A DNA stretch of 64,000 bases, taken from Pseudobutyrivibrio ruminis CF1b (GTDB lineage Bacteria; Bacillota; Clostridia; Lachnospirales; Lachnospiraceae). The translations under genes and the position numbers were made by a program. The notes below the pieces were generated by a model. That model made no database searches, had not been told where the DNA came from, and worked only from the letters and a program-made list of their open reading frames with translations. The stretch's first letter is position 1. The number at the start of each line of letters is the position of its first letter. Positions 20,091-27,426 of the stretch are shown piece after piece. The stretch spans positions 1-64,000 of the forward strand of contig NZ_KE384121.1 in NCBI RefSeq assembly GCF_000424005.1, written 5' to 3'.

Positions 20091-21785
20091 TTATTCCACT
20101 GAATTAATTAGAGCAAAAATCTCATCTTTTATAGCTGCATTCACCTTCAATGCATTCTCACGTGAATCCTGATTTGAGTAGAAGTAAAACTTAATCTTAG
20201 GCTCTGTACCTGATGGTCTGATAGCAAACCATGAACCATTGTCCAAGAATAAGCGAATAGCATTCTGAGGTGGGATATCTTCATATCCATTGATATAATC
20301 TATTACCTTTTCAACCTTTGCGCCAGCAACCTCTGTAGGCATATTCTCGCGGAACCACTTCATCATACGTTGGATGCGCTGTGCTCCTGGAATACCCTCT
20401 AAGATGATGTTTGGCTCGTCCTCTGCGAAGAAACCATACTTAGCGTAGATTTCCTGGAGAACATCCCAAAGAGTCTTGCCTTGCTTGCGGTAGTAAGCTG
20501 CTGCCTCAGCAACCATCATACCAGCTGAGATACCGTCCTTGTCGCGGATATCCTCGCAGATAGCATAGCCAACTGACTCTTCATAACCAAATAAGTATGT
20601 ATACCCGTTATCGTGAAGATAAGGGATTTTTCCACAAATGTTCTTGAAACCAGTAAGAGTTTCAAACATTTCCACACCGTAAGCCTTAGCCATGATTGTG
20701 GATAATGTAGATGTAACGATAGACTTAACCATAGCGCCCTTAGCTGGAAGTGTTCCTGCATCCTTATGTCCCTCGAGAACATAGTTTACAAGAAGGTATC
20801 CTGTCTGGTTACCGTTAAGTGGCACGTAGTTACCCTCACTGTCGCGAATCTCGATTGCGAAGCGGTCTGCATCTGGGTCAGTAGCCATAAGAAGCTCTGC
20901 GCCAAACTTGCGACCATATTCCTCTGATAATCTGAATGCCTTTGTATCCTCTGGGTTTGGATAACCTACAGTCTTGAAATCAGGGTCTGGATTCTCCTGC
21001 TCTGGAACGATTGTCCAGTTAGAGAAACCTCTGTCGTTAAGCATCTGACGGAATGGGATAGAACCGCATCCGTTAAGTGGTGTATATACAAGTGGAATTG
21101 TAAGATCAAGCTCGTCACCCTCGTGAATAGCAAGAGACTCAATCTTATCAAGATACTCTCTGTCGTACTCAGCGCCGAGAACGATAATCTTTCCTTCCTT
21201 AACGCCCTGCTCAAAGTCAGACTTCTTGATACCGTTCCACATATCAACAGCATTGATGCAATCTGTCATGCCATCTGCAATCTCAGATGAAACCTGGCAT
21301 CCGTCATCCCAGTATGCCTTGTAGCCATTGTATTCCTTTGGATTGTGGCTGGCTGTGATGTTGATACCTGATACTGTGCCAAGACGGCGAATCATGTAAG
21401 CAAGCTCTGGTGTTGGGCGAAGATCTGGGAAGCAATATACCTTGATTCCGTTAGCTGCAAAAATACCAGCAGCAAGCTGTGAGAACTCCTTTGAGAAGTG
21501 ACGTGGGTCATGTGCGATAACTACACCCTTCTCACAAGCCTCCTTACCCTTTGACACGATAAAATCAGCAACACCCTGTGTAGCCTTGCCAACTGTAAAG
21601 AAATTCATGCGGTTGGTTCCTGCACCAACTTTACCACGAAGACCTGCTGTACCAAAGGAAAGGTCCTGATAGAAGCGGTCCTCCTTCTCTTTCTCATCGC
21701 CAGCGATAGCCTGAAGCTCAGCCTTTAAAGGATCTGAATCAGCAAGCTTCTCTAACCACTCATTATATCTTGAATTGTAATCCAT
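20091..21785 (-). CDS. phosphoglucomutase/phosphomannomutase
   Basis: This alpha-D-phosphohexomutase (564 residues) interconverts hexose 1- and 6-phosphates. The active-site phosphoserine loop is TASHNPKEYNGYK (~residues 138-150), the metal loop is DPDADRFA, the sugar loop is GYEESVGYA, and the phosphate loop is RPSGTEPKIKFY. The sequence is of the PgcA type found in Firmicutes. GGAGG precedes the ATG. It is placed after the beta-glucosidase promoter region and flanked by terminators on both sides, so it is probably monocistronic. Preference for glucose over mannose is not visible. Confidence 0.93.
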   Translation of the reverse strand: MDYNSRYNEWLEKLADSDPLKAELQAIAGDEKEKEDRFYQDLSFGTAGLRGKVGAGTNRMNFFTVGKATQGVADFIVSKGKEACEKGVVIAHDPRHFSKEFSQLAAGIFAANGIKVYCFPDLRPTPELAYMIRRLGTVSGINITASHNPKEYNGYKAYWDDGCQVSSEIADGMTDCINAVDMWNGIKKSDFEQGVKEGKIIVLGAEYDREYLDKIESLAIHEGDELDLTIPLVYTPLNGCGSIPFRQMLNDRGFSNWTIVPEQENPDPDFKTVGYPNPEDTKAFRLSEEYGRKFGAELLMATDPDADRFAIEIRDSEGNYVPLNGNQTGYLLVNYVLEGHKDAGTLPAKGAMVKSIVTSTLSTIMAKAYGVEMFETLTGFKNICGKIPYLHDNGYTYLFGYEESVGYAICEDIRDKDGISAGMMVAEAAAYYRKQGKTLWDVLQEIYAKYGFFAEDEPNIILEGIPGAQRIQRMMKWFRENMPTEVAGAKVEKVIDYINGYEDIPPQNAIRLFLDNGSWFAIRPSGTEPKIKFYFYSNQDSRENALKVNAAIKDEIFALINSVE

Positions 21786-21805
21786 ACGAATTCCTCCATT
21801 AAACT

Positions 21806-21862
21806 AAAAAATGCTATAGGTTTATGATTTTCATCAGAAAATCATAAACCCAATAGCATTTT
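21806..21862 (-). terminator. long terminator after the alpha/beta hydrolase gene
   Basis: A stem of more than 20 base pairs (outer AAAATGCTAT/ATAGCATTTT, inner GGTTTATGATTTT/AAAATCATAAACC) with a 4-base loop is followed leftwards by TTTTTAG. It lies between the hydrolase and phosphoglucomutase genes. Confidence 0.85.
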
Positions 21863-21899
21863 AACACATATTATTTGTAATGTCTGTGAAAGGTTTGTA

Positions 21900-22727
21900 T
21901 TATTCTTCCTCATCTATATTCTTCACAAAGCCTGTTATTATCTCGTTTATAAGCTCTGGCTCATCGGTATTTGAATTGTGACCTGCACCTCTAATCCACT
22001 CAATAGGGATACCAGATTTCTTAGTCCATGCCTTGTTGTATCTCATGGTGGAGCCTGCTCTGTCATTATCGCCACAAATCAAAAGTGCCGGGCAGGTGAT
22101 GTCGTATGGCAGTCTGGCTTCAATGGCATCAGCAAGGATTTGATAACCATGCCCAACGAGCTTAGCATATCTAGGCTTGTCACCATCGTATACCATCATG
22201 ATGTCATGCATCAGCTTTCGGCCATATTCAGAGGTTGCTGTAAAATTAGTTCCATCTCTTAAAAGAGCCTTCCATGGATACCATTTGTATACTGGCTCCA
22301 TTCTATGAAGCAGCCACAGCTCTGGTTTTGTAATGTACTCGATTTTTAGTGGAGCTGAGTCCACAGAAATAAACCCTTTTATCTTCTCTGGGAACAGCTG
22401 ATGATACATCTGCCCCAGGTATCCGCCCATAGACTGACCGATGATAACCGGGCTATCGAAGCCTTCAGTCTTTAAGATTTCATCCAACCATTTTGCCTTA
22501 TCCATCAGTGAGAAAGTCATTTCAAATGGATACGAGCTGGCATGTCCCGGTGCATCCCAAACAAATATGGAATACTTATCTTTGAAATATTCCACCTGCT
22601 TATCAAACAGTCTGTGGTCAGCTGTAAGACCTGGAAGAAAAATCAGCTGAAGCTTTGATTTTGGAGCATCTTCATTTACCCAATAGTGTATTTTACCTTT
22701 TGCTGTCTCATATATTTTTTCTGTCAT
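21900..22727 (-). CDS. alpha/beta hydrolase
   Basis: An alpha/beta hydrolase-fold enzyme of ~275 residues, substrate unknown. The oxyanion region is FLPGLTADHRLF, the nucleophile elbow is GQSMGGYLG, the acid is in LLICGDNDRAG, and the histidine is in GAGHNSNTDEP. I set the start at the ATG at 22727: a perfect GGAGGG lies five bases upstream, and the protein then begins in the normal way for this fold (MTEKIYETAKGKIHYW). The reading frame continues upstream for 29 codons into a remnant of an acetyltransferase gene with its own ribosome site, so a longer fusion form may also be made. Confidence 0.82.
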   Translation of the reverse strand: MTEKIYETAKGKIHYWVNEDAPKSKLQLIFLPGLTADHRLFDKQVEYFKDKYSIFVWDAPGHASSYPFEMTFSLMDKAKWLDEILKTEGFDSPVIIGQSMGGYLGQMYHQLFPEKIKGFISVDSAPLKIEYITKPELWLLHRMEPVYKWYPWKALLRDGTNFTATSEYGRKLMHDIMMVYDGDKPRYAKLVGHGYQILADAIEARLPYDITCPALLICGDNDRAGSTMRYNKAWTKKSGIPIEWIRGAGHNSNTDEPELINEIITGFVKNIDEEE

Positions 22728-22814
22728 TATTCCCTCCACATGAAGATCATTTACCTGCTTGCGGAGTTCATTTACTCTTTCAAGTTCATCTTCTCTAGCA
22801 AATCTAACCGACAT
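22728..22814 (-). pseudogene. acetyltransferase (GNAT) gene remnant fused in frame to the hydrolase
   Basis: The first 29 codons of the open frame read MSVRFAREDELERVNELR and KQVNDLHVEG. From memory this is the N-terminus of a GNAT acetyltransferase common in Lachnospiraceae, whose next residues should be a glycine/proline-rich turn and the acetyl-CoA domain. Here it runs straight into the hydrolase ribosome site and start codon. GGGAGG before the ATG at 22814 shows that the original start signal remains. A deletion that joined the two genes is the simplest reading. Confidence 0.6.
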
Positions 22815-22938
22815 AAATTACCTCCCTCGTTTTACAATTTCTCCTGTGAATATTATTAATACTATAGCCTTTTTCTACCTAAAAAAGAAGCCATCCAGCA
22901 GCATTTATACTACTAAATAGCTCATTCTGTGTATTTTT

Positions 22939-23754
22939 CTATAAACAATACAGTTTTATCTTATCTTCAACTAATTTTGTGTTGATTGGAGCATCTCCAG
23001 TCTCCATCGTTATTATTAAACTCTGACCTAACATAATTCCGCCTTCTTCATAGTCATTTATCTTGCTGAAATTCTTTTTGGCGTAGTCAAAATCACTTAA
23101 TAAACCCAGGTGTTCCCAGTAGATTGTCTTTCTTTTCCTAACATTTAAGACCATAAAATCAGGATACACTATATGTCTTCCTACAAGTTCCAACCTCGGC
23201 TCATATCTATAAGGAACATGATACTTATCTAATAAATCAGCTATGATTCTTTCTGATTTAGACCTAACATAACCTCCATCAGAAGTGGCAATCTTTCCTT
23301 CTCCATAATATTCATTTTGATGATCAGGATTTTCTTCCAGCCATCTTTGAATAAAGGCTTCATCAGGTTCCACAAAAGGAACGAGAAGTTCTTTTCTAGC
23401 GGGATGCATTTTTTCATATATTTTACCTATTTCATCTATATCATATCCAGAAAGAAATCTTTTTAGTCTTCCATGTAATACATTTAACTTTTTATTTACT
23501 ATTTTTTCATAATCTCTTTGTGCTATCTTCTTTGCTATCTTGAATTGTTTAGTACTCACATATTTCTTTTTGCTTTTTTCTTTATCATATAGATAGTACT
23601 GATTACAGCCATTACTAGTTGAAACTATCAAGCTATAATCTGGTAAATTTTCAAGCCTTGAAATATTCTTGTTTGATTTATTGATTAGCTCTTCTAGCTC
23701 ATGCAGCTGTTTTTCTAACAAATCCTTATAATTAACCACTAACTCATACTCCAT
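22939..23754 (-). CDS. PD-(D/E)XK nuclease-like protein next to an inverted-motif array (locus A)
   Basis: A 271-residue protein without a known name. Residues 1-~145 are charged and helical, with a probable coiled coil at ~5-35 and a YYLYDKEK strand near 55. The C-terminal half resembles a restriction-endonuclease fold: VRSKSERIIADLL (first acidic residue), VPYRYEP, YPDFMVLN (catalytic-type aspartate) and IYWEHLG, where Glu-x-x would be the E-x-K position with the lysine replaced. No signal peptide or membrane segment. A paralogue of equal length lies at 55943-56758 and shares RKRKTIYWEHLG. The ribosome site is weak. Upstream is an array of CTACGGTCA motifs, one of which overlaps the likely -35 box. 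Nuclease activity is inferred from motifs only. Confidence 0.75.
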   Translation of the reverse strand: MEYELVVNYKDLLEKQLHELEELINKSNKNISRLENLPDYSLIVSTSNGCNQYYLYDKEKSKKKYVSTKQFKIAKKIAQRDYEKIVNKKLNVLHGRLKRFLSGYDIDEIGKIYEKMHPARKELLVPFVEPDEAFIQRWLEENPDHQNEYYGEGKIATSDGGYVRSKSERIIADLLDKYHVPYRYEPRLELVGRHIVYPDFMVLNVRKRKTIYWEHLGLLSDFDYAKKNFSKINDYEEGGIMLGQSLIITMETGDAPINTKLVEDKIKLYCL

Positions 23755-23777
23755 TTCTTTCTACACATCTCTTTACT

Positions 23778-23805
23778 ATTATCTTTTCAACTATCCTACG
23801 GTCAA
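23778..23805 (-). promoter_or_regulatory. probable promoter of the locus A nuclease-like gene, overlapped by an array motif
   Basis: Read leftwards: TTGACC (23800-23805), 16 bases, GATAAT (23778-23783), 24 bases before the ATG. TTGACC is part of the first TGACCGTAG motif of the array, so a protein bound there would block the promoter. Confidence 0.5.
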
Positions 23806-24041
23806 TGGAACACTTTTTATATCTACGACCGTAGAAAATAATATCTAATTTCTCGAGCTACGGTCATTTGAAGATATTTTTTCTCTATGCCGTAGTTTTC
23901 CTGCTTATTTTTAATAATTTAAGCTTTTCAGCTAAAGCATAATCATGCATATAAACAAATTCTTAGTTTATGACCGTAGTTTTCATAAATAATTTCTTTA
24001 TGGCTACGGCATGAAGGTAATTTTTTACTTGGTGACCGTAG
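23796..24041. repeat. array A: inverted CTACGGTCA/TGACCGTAG motif pairs
   Basis: Seven motif copies lie between 23796 and 24041, at 23796(+), 23827(-), 23858(+), 23888(-), 23971(-), 24004(+) and 24033(-). Copies at 23888 and 24004 read GGC instead of GGTC. Six form three inward-facing pairs with outer ends 39, 38 and 38 bp apart (23796-23834, 23858-23895, 24004-24041); the copy at 23971 has no clear partner. The bases between the halves differ from pair to pair. The region has no gene. Confidence 0.9.
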
Positions 24042-24227
24042 CGCAATAAAACAAAAAAGGGAATGTGGTGGTGATTTGAATAATAGGTCCACCAATTTGT
24101 GATAAATCTAAAGTGATTTTAAAATCCAAAAGATAATATAACGTTCATATTGAAATCTGTCAACAATAATACAGTAATTTATGCCTGTAACTAAGATAAA
24201 AAGGAATACTTATATCAAAGTACAACC
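24042..24227. other. non-coding stretch between array A and the GH8 terminator
   Basis: AT-rich sequence without an ORF or further motif copies. GGTCCACCAATTTG at 24086-24099 is the only GC-bearing patch; I see no structure in it. Confidence 0.4.
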
Positions 24228-24263
24228 AAAAGGCTGGCCACCGTACTAGTGTCCAGCCCTTAT
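24228..24263 (-). terminator. terminator of the GH8/ABC transporter 1 operon
   Basis: AAGGGCTGG pairs with CCAGCCTTTT around a loop that itself contains CAC/GTG; a T-rich run follows leftwards. Confidence 0.8.
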
Positions 24264-24291
24264 TATATCTAATCAAATGAAGAAGAAGTAA

Positions 24292-25416
24292 TTACCAAAT
24301 GCGGTAATTTCCGCTAAGTGCCAACATAGCGAAGAGATATAGACAATTGTCGAAGTAGCGTCTTTCGCCTGTGCGAAGAGGTGTGTTCCACAGCTCTTCT
24401 ACTGCTTTAAGCGCATACTCTCCATCCGCTGCCAAACTAGCCTGAGCTATTGTGGCAGTCAAGCCTACTGGATGAAGTGCCTTTCCTTCGAGTATCGTTC
24501 CGTCAATCTCGTAAATTCCTCTGCTATCTTCGACTGGGAGGTTTGCGAAGAAAGCCTGAAGGTTGTTGGCAGTAGCTTTACACCACTGTCCAAATTCGGT
24601 GTTCTTATCGGCCCATTCATAATCAAGGCCGATATTTGCTATGGTTCTATAAGCGTCGCTGTAGAACCAGTCATGTCTACCACCGAAATGTTCATGGTCG
24701 GGATAAGGTTTACCATCATAGTAACTGTATTCTGGGGAAAGACCTGTTACTGGATGGCATGCTTTCTTGAGATATTCACGGGAAGCTTTAGCGCATTTTC
24801 TCCAAAGCTCTTTGTCTTCTTCGAAGCAGTTCTCCGCAAATAAATCATAGAAGTGTGGAAGATGATAAGATGGATCTGTAAACTCAAGTCCTGGGACGAA
24901 CTTAATAAGACCATCCTCGTTCCACATATTGTGGCCTCCATACATTTCTTCATGATGGAGCACCACTCTTAAAAGCTCTTTGGCTTTCAAGCTGTAGTTA
25001 TAGATGCCCTCGCCATCACCCCAACGGTGGCTTGCAAAGATAAGTGCCATTGCAAAGAATTCCTCACCATCTGGAGCTGGTCCATAAGCATTCTTCGTAC
25101 CGTCTGTGGCAACTGACCAGGCAAAGTAGCCTTTGTTCTCACCTTCATCAAGGTACATGTTTGTCATTGCCCATGTCCAAAGCTGATCAAATTCCTTTTT
25201 CTTGTCCATCTGAACAGCCATCATCATTCCATAAGAAATACCTTCGGTACGAGTATCGATATTTCCTGTATCTACTAAGAATCCCATGGTGCCATCCTCA
25301 GTTGTCTCATAAAACTTGTCGACACCATAGAATATCTCGTCAAATGTCTCATTTACCCTGTGCTGAATTTCCTCAGGGGTCTTACCTATCTCTAAAAATA
25401 AATTTCTGTATGTCAT
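24292..25416 (-). CDS. GH8 reducing-end xylose-releasing exo-oligoxylanase
   Basis: A 374-residue cytoplasmic family 8 glycoside hydrolase that should remove xylose from the reducing end of xylo-oligosaccharides. The acid is Glu58 in RTEGISYGMM and the base Asp254 in RHDWFYSDAYR, the spacing seen in the Bacillus halodurans Rex enzyme. YFAW and GPAPDGEEFFAMAL are further family marks. No signal peptide. It is the last gene of the ABC transporter 1 operon, 21 bases after the permease gene. No strong ribosome site is visible, so coupling to the permease is likely. The GH8 call is firm; exo-specificity is by similarity. Confidence 0.9.
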   Translation of the reverse strand: MTYRNLFLEIGKTPEEIQHRVNETFDEIFYGVDKFYETTEDGTMGFLVDTGNIDTRTEGISYGMMMAVQMDKKKEFDQLWTWAMTNMYLDEGENKGYFAWSVATDGTKNAYGPAPDGEEFFAMALIFASHRWGDGEGIYNYSLKAKELLRVVLHHEEMYGGHNMWNEDGLIKFVPGLEFTDPSYHLPHFYDLFAENCFEEDKELWRKCAKASREYLKKACHPVTGLSPEYSYYDGKPYPDHEHFGGRHDWFYSDAYRTIANIGLDYEWADKNTEFGQWCKATANNLQAFFANLPVEDSRGIYEIDGTILEGKALHPVGLTATIAQASLAADGEYALKAVEELWNTPLRTGERRYFDNCLYLFAMLALSGNYRIW

Positions 25417-25437
25417 AATCGTCTAGTCTAAAAAATC

Positions 25438-26394
25438 TTATTCCTTTACGCCACCAAGTGTAAGTCCAGTTACAAAGTATTTCTGTAAGAATGGATAAAT
25501 ACAGATAATTGGAAGCATTGTTACAATAGTTGCAGCTGCTCTTACAGATGTAGGAGTTACTGAACCTTCACCAGCATTCTTCATAGCTTCTGCAGATGAG
25601 CTCTGGTTTGATACTGAAGAAAGGAGTTTCATAAGCTCATACTGCAATGTTGTATACTGTGAAGCCATTCTGTTATAAAGCATTGCATCGAACCATGAGT
25701 TCCACTGACCTACAGCAACGAAGAGAGCAACAGTTGCATAAACTGGTTTACATAATGGAGAAATAATCTTTAGGAAAATAGTTGTGTAACCAGCTCCATC
25801 TAACTGTGCTGACTCCTCTAAACTGTCAGGAATACCTCTCATGTAGGTTCTGATAACAAGCATGTTAAAGGCAGATAACATTCCAGGTATTACGTAAACA
25901 GCAAAGCTGTTTGTAAGTCCAAGGGATTTAAAAAGGAGGAATGTAGGAATCAATCCACCGTTAACATACATAGTGATAACCCAAAACAGTGATACCTGCT
26001 TAGCAAACATAAAGTTCTTACGACTTACGATAAAAGCAAGTATAGCGTTTGTGACAAGAGCAAGAACTGTACCAATGAGTGTTCTTGCTACAGTGACAAC
26101 AGCACCAGTAACAAGGTTGTCCTTAGATAATACTGTCTCATAGTTCTTCCAGGTAAATACTCTTGGCCAAAGATAAATGCCACCTCTAAGAGCGTCAGTA
26201 CCATCATTTAATGATACTGCAAGTGTATTTAAAACTGGATAAAGTGTAATAACTACAAAGCAAATCATAAATATGCCATTGCAAATTCTAAATGCTAAAT
26301 CAGCGCCTGAAATCTTCTTGCGTTTTCTAGCTTTTCCCATAGCGACCTCCTTGGTTTTTCCGGCGGTGCTTGTTAAATCTAATGTCTGATCCAT
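25438..26394 (-). CDS. sugar ABC transporter permease 1, AraQ/LplC type
   Basis: This is the second membrane subunit of a CUT1-type importer, with six predicted membrane helices and the EAA loop EESAQLDGAGYTTIFLKIISPL (split by G about 20 residues after EES). The C-terminal QKYFVTGLTLGGVKE is diagnostic for the YtcP/LplC group, which imports complex-carbohydrate oligomers. Two starts are plausible: 26394 (GGAGG, eight bases) and an internal ATG at 26340 (AAGGAGG, five bases). The internal one begins at MGKARKRKK, closer to the family. It lies 12 bases after the partner permease. Confidence 0.9.
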   Translation of the reverse strand: MDQTLDLTSTAGKTKEVAMGKARKRKKISGADLAFRICNGIFMICFVVITLYPVLNTLAVSLNDGTDALRGGIYLWPRVFTWKNYETVLSKDNLVTGAVVTVARTLIGTVLALVTNAILAFIVSRKNFMFAKQVSLFWVITMYVNGGLIPTFLLFKSLGLTNSFAVYVIPGMLSAFNMLVIRTYMRGIPDSLEESAQLDGAGYTTIFLKIISPLCKPVYATVALFVAVGQWNSWFDAMLYNRMASQYTTLQYELMKLLSSVSNQSSSAEAMKNAGEGSVTPTSVRAAATIVTMLPIICIYPFLQKYFVTGLTLGGVKE

Positions 26395-26406
26395 GCTGCA
26401 CACCTC

Positions 26407-27324
26407 CTAGAATAATCTTTCTTCACCGTGCTTCTTAGCAATATGGTTGAAGAATACAATAAGAATAATTGAAACCAAACTCTTAAAGATACCTGCTGCA
26501 GTACCGATTGAGTAATCGCCCTGGCTGATACCCCATTTCAAAACGTAGATATCAATTGTCTGTGATACGTTCTGTACAAGACCGTTACCAAGTAAGTACT
26601 GAATTTCGAAACCTGCGTTAAGTACGTTACCAACATTCATAAGAAGAAGAATCATAATTGTTGGCTTGATACCAGGAAGTGTTACGTGCTTGATCTTTGC
26701 CCATCTACCAGCACCATCGATAGCTGCTGCTTCATAAAGTGATGGGTCAATAGATGTGATAGCTGCTAAATATATAATTGCATTCCAGCCTGTCTCCTTC
26801 CAAACATTAGCGAAGGCTACGATTGGCCAGAAGTATTTTTCGTGTGCAAAAAAGTTGATTGGCTGTGTAATCCAACCAAAGTGTAACATTACTGTGTTGA
26901 TGATACCTGTTCCTGAAAGTGCATCGTGAAGAATACCTGTAACGATGATCCAAGAAAGGAAGTGAGGTAAGTAAGAAATAGTCTGAACGACCTTCTTGCC
27001 ACCCTTGAATGCCATTTCATTCAAAAGAATTGCGAATAAAATAGCCATAACAAATGTAGCTGCAAGGTTTATAACACCCATTGCCAAAGTGTTACGAATA
27101 ACTCTAAGGAATGATACATCCGAAAATAATACCTTGAACTTATCTAATCCTACGAACTGTGAATGTAAAAGACCTGTTACTGGCTTATAATTCTGAAATG
27201 CCATAAGCCATCCAACAAGTGGTGCATAATGGAATACTATTCCATAAATTACGATTGCAGCTGCCCAGATAATAAGAATTCTCTGGCGCTTAAAATCGGC
27301 CATATTGAATGTTTTCTTTGTCAT
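26407..27324 (-). CDS. sugar ABC transporter permease 1, LplB/YteP type
   Basis: First membrane subunit of importer 1, about 305 residues and six helices. The start at 27324 follows GGGAGG; the longer open frame upstream has no ribosome site. HYAPLVGWLMAFQNYKPVTG near residue 35, the EAA loop YEAAAIDGAGRWAKIKHVTLPG, and FQYLLGNG-like QYLLGNG are typical of LplB proteins. Pairs with the downstream AraQ-type permease and the lipoprotein at 27427-29100; the ATPase is presumably a shared MsmX-type protein encoded elsewhere, as no ATPase gene is in the operon. Confidence 0.9.
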   Translation of the reverse strand: MTKKTFNMADFKRQRILIIWAAAIVIYGIVFHYAPLVGWLMAFQNYKPVTGLLHSQFVGLDKFKVLFSDVSFLRVIRNTLAMGVINLAATFVMAILFAILLNEMAFKGGKKVVQTISYLPHFLSWIIVTGILHDALSGTGIINTVMLHFGWITQPINFFAHEKYFWPIVAFANVWKETGWNAIIYLAAITSIDPSLYEAAAIDGAGRWAKIKHVTLPGIKPTIMILLLMNVGNVLNAGFEIQYLLGNGLVQNVSQTIDIYVLKWGISQGDYSIGTAAGIFKSLVSIILIVFFNHIAKKHGEERLF

Positions 27325-27372
27325 AATTACCTCCCAAATTACTGCTAAATCTCTAAAAATAGGTATAAAGAT

Positions 27373-27397
27373 GGCGGGCACTATGATAATGCCCGCC
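27373..27397 (-). other. stem-loop between binding protein 1 and permease 1
   Basis: GGCGGGCA pairs with TGCCCGCC around a 9-base loop, with only a weak T tract. Such hairpins commonly stabilise the binding-protein message or partly terminate transcription. Confidence 0.65.
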
Positions 27398-27426
27398 AAG
27401 GGTTTATCTTTTTACCAAATTAAATC

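Noticed and set aside
23796-24041. CRISPR array at locus A or B
   Set aside because: Repeats are only 7-9 bases, occur in inverted pairs and have irregular gaps; no cas genes are near.
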